A stretch of DNA of 43,838 nucleotides from Clostridia bacterium (GTDB taxonomy: Bacteria; Bacillota; Clostridia; Saccharofermentanales; UBA5734), in the NCBI GenBank assembly GCA_009928985.1, contig SABL01000009.1, positions 1 to 43,838 on the forward strand, read 5' to 3'. Below are positions 1 to 6,691 of the stretch, in pieces (within the stretch, counting starts at the first letter, position 1; every line of letters starts with the position of its first letter). The notes under the pieces were generated by a model. The model was not told where the DNA came from and did no database searches. It was given only the letters and a program-made list of their open reading frames with translations. The translations under genes were made by a program, and so were the position numbers.

Positions 1-150
1 TTTGAGCTGCCCGGCAGTCAGGCCGCCTGAACCAGCCAGCTCGACTCCGGTAAAACCCAATGCTTTCACATCCGCCAGCAGGCTGGAAAATTCTTCTGGG
101 GTCTTGTAACTGTCACGCAAGGTATAGAGCTGGAGCGCAAACTGGGCCAT
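1..150 (-). CDS. Sugar phosphate isomerase/epimerase, N-terminal fragment (cut by window edge)
   Basis: Only the first 50 codons lie in the window; the 3' end runs off the left edge. The start ATG at 150 follows a strong AGGAGG site at 5 bases spacing. The fragment begins MAQFALQLYTLRDSYKTPEE and continues with LGFTGVELAG. A short strand, a YTLR motif and a G(F/Y)xxVE strand are typical of the first beta-alpha units of xylose-isomerase-like TIM barrels (AP endonuclease family 2 fold). Members isomerise, epimerise or cleave sugars and inositols with a divalent metal. The gene is 43 bases downstream of a Gfo/Idh/MocA dehydrogenase and is the last visible member of the operon, pairing with that dehydrogenase. 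The substrate cannot be told from this fragment. Confidence 0.8.
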   Translation of the reverse strand, partial: MAQFALQLYTLRDSYKTPEEFSSLLADVKALGFTGVELAGSGGLTAGQLK

Positions 151-193
151 GGGACCTCCTGGGACGATTTTTCTGATGGTTTGCAGCAGGGAT

Positions 194-1243
194 TTAGATA
201 TTGACTGCAATCGACTGGTGCCGGGCTTCCGATTCAAACGCAGCATCGATCACTTTCATGACTCTAAGCATCTGCTGATCCGTCACGGGCAGCGGCGTGC
301 CGCGCAGGACGGCAGCGGCAAACTGGCGGTAGTAGTCCTTGGCATCGCTGGTGACCAGCGGCAATGGCAATTCCTCGATCGACTCCTTGGCCCGCGGTGC
401 CATGGTCCGGGTCGGGCCCGCCTCGGTGTAGACAATTCCTTCATCCCAATGGACCGACAAGGTGTTGGCTTTGGCGACCTTGCCATGGCAGGCGAAATCG
501 TCCACCTGGGCGGTGCCGCTGGTGCCGGACACATGCCAGCGCGGCAGATTGATGAAGGTGTAGGTGTCGACTTCGACCAGCGCCGAGACATTGTTGGCAA
601 AACGCAAGGTCAGTTTGAAATTGTCGTCGACGCCGGGGAATTTGACCGACAGCAGATGGGCATAGACATCGACCACAGGGCTGTCGACCAGCTGGAGCAT
701 CTGGTCGATCAGGTGCACTCCCCAGTCAAACAACATGCCGCCGCCGGCAATTTTTTCGCAGCGCCAGTCGCCCGGGATCCCTTTGGAGCCCTGGACACGG
801 GACTCGATGTAGAAAGGCTGGCCGATCGTGCCCTCGTCGAGCAGTTTTTTGACGATCAGGTAGTCGCGGTCCCAGCGCCGGTTCTGGTGCACGGAAAAAG
901 CCTTGCCGGTTTCCTTGCTCACAGCAAGAACTGCTTCCAGATCGGCGGTGTTCATCATGACCGGTTTTTCACAGATCACATGCTTGCCCGCCTTCAGGGC
1001 GCTGATCGAGAGCTCTTTGTGGAAGTTGTTCGGCACAGCAAGAATCACGGACTCGATCGACTGGTCGGCGAAGATCTCCTCCAGGGTTTCGTACGCTGTG
1101 AGACCCAACTGGCGAGCATGCTCATTGCGGGCTGGGTTGATGTCATGGACGGCGGCCAGCTTGAATTCATCCGGGATGGTCAGCAGCTGCTTGCCGTGCC
1201 ATTCACCCATGCCGCCGAAACCGATAATACCTATTGTGTGCAT
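194..1243 (-). CDS. Gfo/Idh/MocA family NAD(P)-dependent sugar dehydrogenase
   Basis: 349 residues, the usual length of the family. The N-terminus carries a Rossmann dinucleotide-binding fingerprint, GFGGMG at residues 9-14. The catalytic-lysine motif EKP occurs at about residue 93 (HVICEKPVMMN), followed by the C-terminal alpha/beta dimerisation domain. Family members oxidise or reduce a hydroxyl/keto group of pyranoses, inositols or glycosides with NAD(H) or NADP(H) in the cytoplasm. The ATG at 1243 has an AGGAG site upstream. It lies 31 bases after a TIM-barrel isomerase gene and 43 bases before another. The alternating order suggests that dehydrogenase and isomerase act in sequence on one substrate. 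It is a paralogue of the dehydrogenase at 2328-3404, so the two may oxidise different positions or substrates. The substrate is unknown. Confidence 0.9.
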   Translation of the reverse strand: MHTIGIIGFGGMGEWHGKQLLTIPDEFKLAAVHDINPARNEHARQLGLTAYETLEEIFADQSIESVILAVPNNFHKELSISALKAGKHVICEKPVMMNTADLEAVLAVSKETGKAFSVHQNRRWDRDYLIVKKLLDEGTIGQPFYIESRVQGSKGIPGDWRCEKIAGGGMLFDWGVHLIDQMLQLVDSPVVDVYAHLLSVKFPGVDDNFKLTLRFANNVSALVEVDTYTFINLPRWHVSGTSGTAQVDDFACHGKVAKANTLSVHWDEGIVYTEAGPTRTMAPRAKESIEELPLPLVTSDAKDYYRQFAAAVLRGTPLPVTDQQMLRVMKVIDAAFESEARHQSIAVNI

Positions 1244-1274
1244 GTGTTTCCTATCTCCTGTCGCTCAGTGCCGA

Positions 1275-2240
1275 TCAGGCCCAGAACATGTTGACTTGGT
1301 CGTCTTCGAAAATGATCGTGCGCTTGAGGACCTCAATGGCCTTCTCCAGGCCTTCTTTCGGGGTCATCAGGCCGTCCTCGTGTTCGATCGAGATGATGCC
1401 ATTGTAACCAGCCAGGCGCAGCTCCGAGAAAATGGCGCGCCAGGTTTCTTCGCCATGGCCATAACCGACCGAGCGGAAGATCCAGGGGCGCTCGCCGAGG
1501 CTATCGAGTTTTGAGGTCTCGAGAACGCCCTTGACTGCACAATTGCAGGGATCGATCTTGGTATCCTTGGCGTGGAAATGGTGGATCGCACCCTTGAGCA
1601 CACGGATGGCGGCAACCGGGTCAATCTGCTGCCAGAACAAATGGGACGGGTCGAAATTGGCACCGATCACCGGTCCGACGGCTTCGCGCAGGCGCAGCAG
1701 GGTCGAAGGATTGTAGACATTGAAGCCGGGGTGCATTTCGATCGCGATCCTGACACCATGATCTTCGGCGAATTTGCCAGCCTGCTTCCAGTATGGGATC
1801 AACTTTTCGTTCCATTGCCATTCCTTGACGATCTGGTGCTCAGTCGGCCAGGAAGCGACCACCCAGTTCGGGTAGGTGGCGGTGTCGGAATCGCCCGGGC
1901 AACCAGAGAATGTGACGACTGTCTGGACACCAAGTTTTTCGGCCACAAGCACGGCCGCTTCAAAATCCTCATGGTCCTGGCGCGCGATCTTTGCATTCGG
2001 ATGGACTGGATTACCATGGACTGACAGCGCGGCAATTTTGAGGCCCGATGCAGTGACGGTCGCCTTGAATTTCTCCAGCTCAGCCGGATCGGCGAGAAAT
2101 TTCTTCGCATCGCCATGCGCCGTGCCCGGATTGCCACCGACGCCAATCTCCAATTCTTGCACACCCTGCGACTTCAAATAAGCCAAAGCCTGATCCAGCG
2201 GCAAATCACCGAGAATAACCGTAAATACACCTAATTTCAT
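1275..2240 (-). CDS. Sugar phosphate isomerase/epimerase (xylose-isomerase-like TIM barrel)
   Basis: 321 residues starting MKLGVFTVILGDLPLDQAL. An in-frame ATG lies 15 bases upstream (2255), but the ATG at 2240 is preceded by GGAGG at a good distance, so it is chosen. The protein is a complete AP-endonuclease-2/xylose-isomerase-like barrel. Likely metal ligands, at the expected strand ends, are the Glu in AIEMHPG, the Asp/His in NFDPSH, the His in HFHAKD and the Glu in ISIEHED. These enzymes use a divalent metal to isomerise, epimerise or eliminate from sugars and keto-sugars. The GNP, HNP and Cys-rich DPCNCAV segments are typical of the YcjR/IolE-like branch. It sits between two Gfo/Idh/MocA dehydrogenases. 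The partnership resembles systems that oxidise a glycoside to its 3-keto form and then process it. That specific role is inference. Confidence 0.88.
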   Translation of the reverse strand: MKLGVFTVILGDLPLDQALAYLKSQGVQELEIGVGGNPGTAHGDAKKFLADPAELEKFKATVTASGLKIAALSVHGNPVHPNAKIARQDHEDFEAAVLVAEKLGVQTVVTFSGCPGDSDTATYPNWVVASWPTEHQIVKEWQWNEKLIPYWKQAGKFAEDHGVRIAIEMHPGFNVYNPSTLLRLREAVGPVIGANFDPSHLFWQQIDPVAAIRVLKGAIHHFHAKDTKIDPCNCAVKGVLETSKLDSLGERPWIFRSVGYGHGEETWRAIFSELRLAGYNGIISIEHEDGLMTPKEGLEKAIEVLKRTIIFEDDQVNMFWA

Positions 2241-2259
2241 AATCAAATCCTCCAATTGT

Positions 2260-2290
2260 GCCGAAAAACAGACGGGGTCTGTTTTTCGGC
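2260..2290 (-). other. Perfect 13-bp intercistronic hairpin ahead of an isomerase gene
   Basis: Bases 2260-2272 and 2278-2290 are exact inverted copies (GCCGAAAAACAGA) around a 5-base loop. On the minus-strand transcript the hairpin ends about 9 bases before the GGAGG site of the isomerase at 1275-2240. No U-run follows it on that strand, so it is not a canonical terminator. It more likely tunes mRNA stability or relative expression between the dehydrogenase and the isomerase. This is seen directly in sequence; its function is inferred. Confidence 0.6.
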
Positions 2291-2327
2291 AAAAATTTTA
2301 AATAGCTCGATTCTATACAATTCTTGC

Positions 2328-3404
2328 TCAGTCGAAGTAGACGGGACGGCCGGACTTGGCGGACTCGTAGATGGCTTCGAGGATGCGGGTGACGATGGCG
2401 GCCTGTTCGGGCAGGACGGTCAGCTCGCCTTTTCCCTGGACGGCGTCGATGAAGCATTTCTGTTCGAGGACACGGTCTTTCATGGCGTCGCCCTCAAAGA
2501 AGGGCACGTCGCCGGCCTCAAGCAGCGGCTTGGTGATGTACATGCGGTCGTGACGCACGCCATTGATGCGCAGGCTATCGTCCATGTCCGCGCCAGCCTT
2601 GGTGCCGCACAGCGTGGTGCGAGCCTCGTGCGCATCGATCAGGTTTAGCGCCCAGCTTGACTCGAGGCTGATCGTGGCGCCATTTTTCATCACAATGAAG
2701 CCGAAAGCACTGTCTTCAACCGTGAATTCCTGAGGATCCCAGGGGCCGAAGACATTGCCGGGAGCTGTCTCCTGGTTGAGCTTGTGATAGGTCGTACCGA
2801 CGACAAATTTCGGCTCATAGTTATCCATCATCCAGAGGGTCAGGTCGAGCGCGTGGGTGCCGATGTCAATCAGCGGTCCTCCCCCCTGCTCGAATTCGTT
2901 GAGAAAGACGCCCCAGGTCGGCACCGCGCGGCGGCGCAGGGCCTTCGCTTTGGCGTAGTAGATATCGCCGAGCACTCCGTCCTCGCATTCTTGCTTGAGG
3001 TACTGGCTGTCCGGGCGGAAACGGTTCTGGTAGGCGATCGTCAGGATCTTGCCGCTTTCTTTCTGTGCGGCGATCATCGCCTCGGCCTCGGCATAATTCA
3101 TCGCCATCGGCTTCTCGCACAAGACATGCTTGCCCGCCTTCAGGGCCGCGATGGTGATTTCGGCATGAGAACGGTTCGGCGTGCAGACATAGACCACATC
3201 CAGGTCAAGCCGGAGCAAGTCACGGTAATCTGTAAAGACCAAGGCATCGGCTGAGCCAAATGCGGCTTTGGCCGTAACAGCCTTGGCCTCGATAATGTCA
3301 CAAAATGCTACCAGATCGATGCCACCCAGTTCTTGAATCGATGGCATATGCTTGTTGGTGGCAATCCCGCCGCAACCGACAATACCCGCTTTGATGATGC
3401 TCAT
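2328..3404 (-). CDS. Gfo/Idh/MocA family NAD(P)-dependent sugar dehydrogenase
   Basis: 358 residues, first gene of the operon. The Rossmann fingerprint is GIVGCGGIATNKHMPS at the N-terminus. The EKP motif lies in HVLCEKPMAMN near residue 98. A later segment, GGGPLIDIGTHALDL, carries the Asp/His (DIGTH) pair that acts in substrate binding and proton transfer in this family. The enzyme is cytosolic and oxidises or reduces a sugar hydroxyl/keto group with NAD(P). The start ATG at 3404 has GAGGAG 9 bases upstream. It is only moderately similar to the dehydrogenase at 194-1243. The regulator gene at 3581 is divergent, with 176 bases between the two starts, so it probably controls this operon. The substrate is unknown. 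Confidence 0.92.
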   Translation of the reverse strand: MSIIKAGIVGCGGIATNKHMPSIQELGGIDLVAFCDIIEAKAVTAKAAFGSADALVFTDYRDLLRLDLDVVYVCTPNRSHAEITIAALKAGKHVLCEKPMAMNYAEAEAMIAAQKESGKILTIAYQNRFRPDSQYLKQECEDGVLGDIYYAKAKALRRRAVPTWGVFLNEFEQGGGPLIDIGTHALDLTLWMMDNYEPKFVVGTTYHKLNQETAPGNVFGPWDPQEFTVEDSAFGFIVMKNGATISLESSWALNLIDAHEARTTLCGTKAGADMDDSLRINGVRHDRMYITKPLLEAGDVPFFEGDAMKDRVLEQKCFIDAVQGKGELTVLPEQAAIVTRILEAIYESAKSGRPVYFD

Positions 3405-3495
3405 ACTGTATTCTCCTCATTATAATCGTGTCTGGCCTGAGCGTGGAGAGCGCGAATTTCCCCACAAGACAGCCAAATTTTCTTCTGCTAACACC

Positions 3496-3532
3496 AGTAT
3501 AGGAATGTGCCGGGGCAAAGTCGTGCTAAAAT
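3496..3532. promoter_or_regulatory. Candidate divergent promoter region (dehydrogenase operon / araC-type gene)
   Basis: In the 176-base gap between the two divergent starts, TATACT on the minus strand (3496-3501) could be the -10 of the sugar operon, without a good -35. On the plus strand TGCTAAAAT (3524-3532) is an extended -10 for the regulator gene. The two are only about 25 bases apart, as expected if one AraC-type regulator controls both. A perfect TATAAT on the minus strand at about 3418-3423 is too close to the ribosome site to give a normal leader. This is weak, motif-only evidence. Confidence 0.3.
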
Positions 3533-3580
3533 ATGAGTATCAAGTGACATAAATCGCTAGATTTAACGAAGGTATCTACC

Positions 3581-4384
3581 ATGAAAAAACCGACCACCGG
3601 CACGTATGAATACACGCGCGACTCGGATCGCCTGCCCATTTGCTGGGATTATCCCAACAACCATTGCCTGCCACATTTCCATAGCAACCTGGAAATCATC
3701 TATGTCCGCGGCGGTGAATTGAAAGCGACCCTGAACGGCAAAACCGTCACGGTTCTGCCAGGCCAGGTCGTACTAGTCCCCACTTATGTGGTTCACCACT
3801 TCTCAACTGAAGTCGAATCAGACACCTTGCTGCTGATCGTGCCGCTGGACTACATACCCTCCTTCAAAAGCCTGCTCCTGAAAAAAACCTTCGCCCAGAC
3901 AGTCATCAACGATGTCCAGCAGTCGAGCGAATTGCTGCACATCCTGGAAATCCTGGCCAGCGGCCGTTATGCACCGGATAGCCCGATTTACCGCGGCTAT
4001 GTCCAGGTCGCAGTGGGAATTTGCCTCGAAATGGGTCAGCTGGTCGAAGCGGCAACAGACCAGAACAGCGTCCTGGTCCGCGATATCCTGACTTACCTGC
4101 AAGAACACTTCCTGGAAGAACTCGACCTGACCCGTCTGGCCAGCCATTTTGGTTACAGCAAGAGCCGGTTCTCCCACATATTCAACGAAAATTTCCAGAC
4201 CTCTCTGAGCGCCTATCTCAATAGCCTGCGCTGCCGCCATGCAGCCAACCTGTTGCTCGAGGGCAATCCTCAGATTGAGGTGGCCTTGCAGTCCGGATTT
4301 GACAACATCCGCACCTTCTACCGGGCTTTTCGCCAATATTATCAAGAAACCCCCACCCAGTTTTGCAACCGGATGGGGGCCTGA
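3581..4384 (+). CDS. AraC family transcriptional regulator with cupin sensor domain
   Basis: 267 residues. The N-terminal half (about 20-110) is a cupin-type ligand pocket: HFHSNLEIIYVRGGEL followed by LPGQVVLVPTYVVHHF. The C-terminal 100 residues form the two helix-turn-helix motifs of the AraC/XylS DNA-binding domain. The first is LDLTRLASHFGYSKSRFSHIF; the second is the FDNIRTFYRAFRQYYQETPTQF signature. It is probably a sugar-responsive activator of the divergent dehydrogenase/isomerase operon. The start ATG at 3581 has a GAAGG site. An 8-bp hairpin without a U-run follows the gene. Length and domain order are normal for the family. Confidence 0.93.
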   Translation: MKKPTTGTYEYTRDSDRLPICWDYPNNHCLPHFHSNLEIIYVRGGELKATLNGKTVTVLPGQVVLVPTYVVHHFSTEVESDTLLLIVPLDYIPSFKSLLLKKTFAQTVINDVQQSSELLHILEILASGRYAPDSPIYRGYVQVAVGICLEMGQLVEAATDQNSVLVRDILTYLQEHFLEELDLTRLASHFGYSKSRFSHIFNENFQTSLSAYLNSLRCRHAANLLLEGNPQIEVALQSGFDNIRTFYRAFRQYYQETPTQFCNRMGA

Positions 4385-4415
4385 TACGAAACGGTATGAA
4401 CCAGCCAGACCTAGC

Positions 4416-4434
4416 AGGTCAGACGCTCTGACCT
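4416..4434. terminator. Hairpin between convergent genes (terminator-like, no U-tract)
   Basis: AGGTCAGA (4416-4423) and TCTGACCT (4427-4434) form a perfect 8-bp stem with a 3-base loop. It sits between the ends of the plus-strand araC-type gene (4384) and the minus-strand zinc-ribbon gene (4447). Neither strand has a run of T after it, so it may be a weak bidirectional stop or only a 3'-end stabilising hairpin. Confidence 0.35.
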
Positions 4435-4446
4435 CATCTTGCGGGT

Positions 4447-4863
4447 TTATTCCTGTTTCTTGCCACACTTGCCGCAGAAGACGGTGCCTTCAGCGAGGGG
4501 CGCACCACAGCCCATGCAGAAGCGGGCAGCTCCGGCTGCAGGAGCCGCTGCGGCAGCACGGCTGGCTTTTTCTGCTTCTGTAGCCGCCTTGATCTCCTCG
4601 ATTTTGCCTTCCAGCTCGGTGATTTTTTCCAGCCGGGCGATGATAGACTGGACATCCTCGGCCATGTTGTCCGGGATCGCCTCGCCAGCATTGAACATGG
4701 CGAAAACCTTGTCACCCATCTGGATTTTGGCCGCATTGATGGCGTCCTTTTCGCTTGAAATGGATGATTTCAGTTTGTTGATTTCGATCAGTTCCGTTGT
4801 CTTTTTCGACGCATCCTGAACGCCGTCTGTGATTTTCTTGCCAAGATCCTGGAAAAATGCCAT
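4447..4863 (-). CDS. Small coiled-coil protein with C-terminal double-CxxC zinc ribbon
   Basis: 138 residues. The ATG at 4863 is chosen over an upstream in-frame GTG because GGAGG lies 8 bases before it. Residues 1-30 are a charged helix (MAFFQDLGKKITDGVQDASK). Residues 30-95 are heptad-like and probably coiled coil. An Ala-rich linker follows, and the C-terminus is a zinc ribbon, FCMGCGAPLAEGTVFCGKCG (CxxC-x11-CxxC). The ribbon is nearly the same type as the one ending the 400-residue protein at 9358-10560. No enzymatic motif is seen. Such zinc-ribbon/coiled-coil proteins are common near membrane and stress genes in Firmicutes, but their role is unknown. It is probably transcribed from its own promoter at 4915-4943. 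Function not assigned. Confidence 0.8.
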   Translation of the reverse strand: MAFFQDLGKKITDGVQDASKKTTELIEINKLKSSISSEKDAINAAKIQMGDKVFAMFNAGEAIPDNMAEDVQSIIARLEKITELEGKIEEIKAATEAEKASRAAAAAPAAGAARFCMGCGAPLAEGTVFCGKCGKKQE

Positions 4864-4914
4864 GGAATACACCTCCGTCTGTATGGATAAAAACTGAAAA
4901 GGTTGCTTGTCTTT

Positions 4915-4943
4915 ATTCTAGCAAACAAGGTTACCTCTGACCA
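4915..4943 (-). promoter_or_regulatory. Sigma-70/SigA-type promoter for the zinc-ribbon gene
   Basis: On the minus strand TGGTCA (4938-4943), a 17-base spacer and TAGAAT (4915-4920) with an extended TGC just before it. The start codon is about 50 bases downstream. Four of six and five of six consensus bases match. Confidence 0.5.
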
Positions 4944-4960
4944 GTCCGGCAATTCAATCT

Positions 4961-6022
4961 TCAGCCGTGATCTGCCAGCAAAAAATCATGACTGATCCGG
5001 GTCAGTCCATCACGCGTTGCCAGAAAGTAGTCACCTGTGGCGAGCTGAATGATTTTCTTGACTTCGTTATCGGACAATCCGTCCTGGACGGTAAGCACGC
5101 GCTGGGGTTTTTCGCCGGCGAAAAGGGCTATTCCGTCATACTCCGAACAAAACCAGACAAGGCCGGACTGATCTACAAAAATATGGCGGACTTTTTCGCC
5201 AGCCAGGCCATCATCGCGCAGCAGATTCTGTTCGACGTACCAGCGGTCAGCCTCGAAGCGCAGCAGACTGGCCCCTCCTTCGGTATACACACCGCCACCA
5301 ACAGCGATCCGCCCATCCGGCAATTCAGCAATCGACGTGATGCTGTTGTGCACCAGTCCATCCTGCAGAGCAATCAACTGGCGTTGCCCGTTGTATTCAA
5401 CCAGGACACCACCGCCACGGGCATTGTACGCACCCATCCAGATCCCTTTCCTGCTATCTTGAAACAGGACTTTGATCGATTCGCCGGGCAAGGCCTGCAC
5501 CCCGTCATCGCCACTGGTCCAGCTGACGGTTGGACCACGCACAATGGCCAGGCCGGTATAGGTAGCCACATACAAGGTCTCCTCATCGACCTCGAGCAGG
5601 TCGAGCACCCGTTCATCCACCAACCCATCGGACTGAGTGATCCGGCGGCTGATGACACCCTTTTCCAGGATACTCACACCTTGTTCATGGCCGATCCAGA
5701 GCTGGCCATCGATCACGAGCAAAGCCCGGACCGAGCGGAAGGCCTGGCCTTGATCGGTGACCACGGTTGTCTCCAGAGACTTTGGATCGATTTTGTACAG
5801 ACCTTGGATGCCACCGGCAAAAACGACTGGACCGTGCGGCAGTTCCATGACAGCAAGGCTGGAAAACTCATGGCCCTTGAGGATCTGGGCAACACCCGCC
5901 GGCAGATTTTGGCCGGCAGATGGGCCAGCACTGGCCATCGGAGAACGGTCCTCGTTGATCAGCACGAAAATCCCGCTGAACAAAACCACAACCATGAGGA
6001 TCAGGATCACTTTCTGCAGCAT
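4961..6022 (-). CDS. Membrane-anchored beta-propeller protein (two-component-regulator propeller repeats), paralogue A
   Basis: 353 residues. The ATG at 6022 is preferred over the in-frame GTG 6 bases upstream because AGAGG lies 5 bases before it. One N-terminal hydrophobic segment (VILILMVVVLFSGIFVLI, about residues 4-22) acts as signal anchor, so the rest should be outside the membrane. The body consists of Reg_prop-type repeats: LWIGHEQGVSILEKG, LYVATYTGLAIVRG, IWMGAYNARGGG, VWFCSEYDGIALF and FLATRDGLTRI, separated by DGL...VxxI turns. There is no kinase, Y_Y_Y or DNA-binding domain, unlike the hybrid two-component proteins where this propeller is usual. It shares DDGLAGEKVR and LSDNEVK with the propeller at 20728-21807, and both lie in a locus with a 7-TM toxin-like protein. 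It is 27 bases downstream of the ABC ATPase gene, hence probably co-transcribed. A recognition or scaffold role at the surface is inferred. Confidence 0.82.
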   Translation of the reverse strand: MLQKVILILMVVVLFSGIFVLINEDRSPMASAGPSAGQNLPAGVAQILKGHEFSSLAVMELPHGPVVFAGGIQGLYKIDPKSLETTVVTDQGQAFRSVRALLVIDGQLWIGHEQGVSILEKGVISRRITQSDGLVDERVLDLLEVDEETLYVATYTGLAIVRGPTVSWTSGDDGVQALPGESIKVLFQDSRKGIWMGAYNARGGGVLVEYNGQRQLIALQDGLVHNSITSIAELPDGRIAVGGGVYTEGGASLLRFEADRWYVEQNLLRDDGLAGEKVRHIFVDQSGLVWFCSEYDGIALFAGEKPQRVLTVQDGLSDNEVKKIIQLATGDYFLATRDGLTRISHDFLLADHG

Positions 6023-6049
6023 GGTCACCTCTGTCCCGCCATCGCCCGA

Positions 6050-6691
6050 TCAAACCAGCCCAAAGGGGCTGAACGTCCCGACAACTGGTGCCAGTCCGGA
6101 TACTTCACCGGGGTCATGGGTGACCCAGATGACAGTGGCCTGCTGCTTGACCCAATAATCTGCAACCATCGACAGAATCTGGTCCTTGAGTCGTGCATCG
6201 AGATTGTTAAGGGGTTCATCCAGCAGCACAAAGCGGGGGCGCGTGATCAGGGTGCGGGCCAGGGATACGCGACGGGCTTGGCCCCCGGATAATTCTGCCG
6301 GACGCCTGGCCATGAGTTCGGCGATATCCAGCTTTGTGATGATGTCTGATAATCGATCCTCTTGCAAAGATCGTGGCTGGTGCATCAGGCCATAGAGAAT
6401 GTTCTGGCGGACTGTCAGATGCGGCCAGAGCGCTGGAAACTGGAAAACATAGCCGACCTGGCGCAAAGAGGGGTGAAGCGCCTGGACTTTGGTATCGGTT
6501 ATCTGGTCGTCGATCACAATCTGGCCCTCTTCAATCGGCAGAAGTCCGGCGATGACCTGAAGCAGCGTTGTTTTGCCGATCCCGGATGGACCCGAGATGG
6601 CAGTGAACGAACCTGTGGCGAAACCATGGCTGAAGCGATCGAGAACGACCTGATCGCCATAGGTTTTACGGACATCTTGCAATTCAATCAT
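6050..6691 (-). CDS. ABC transporter ATP-binding protein (iron(III)/spermidine-type)
   Basis: 213 residues, shorter than FbpC/PotA-type ATPases (about 350), because the C-terminal OB-like regulatory domain is absent. The ATPase core is complete: Walker A GPSGIGKTT near residue 34, Q-loop VFQFPALWPHLTV, signature LSGGQARRVSLARTL, Walker B FVLLDEPLNNLD, and H-loop WVTHD. It powers uptake through the fused permease encoded upstream; the ATG overlaps the permease stop by 4 bases (ATGA), indicating translational coupling. The cluster order is binding protein, permease, ATPase. The substrate is probably ferric iron or another metal chelate, judged from the type of binding protein and the fused permease, not proven. 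It acts on the cytoplasmic face of the membrane. Confidence 0.92.
   Translation of the reverse strand: MIELQDVRKTYGDQVVLDRFSHGFATGSFTAISGPSGIGKTTLLQVIAGLLPIEEGQIVIDDQITDTKVQALHPSLRQVGYVFQFPALWPHLTVRQNILYGLMHQPRSLQEDRLSDIITKLDIAELMARRPAELSGGQARRVSLARTLITRPRFVLLDEPLNNLDARLKDQILSMVADYWVKQQATVIWVTHDPGEVSGLAPVVGTFSPFGLV

Noticed and set aside
149-1294. A long plus-strand open frame opposite the first dehydrogenase
   Set aside because: It is the complementary shadow of a clear Gfo/Idh/MocA gene, has no ribosome site and no recognisable domain.
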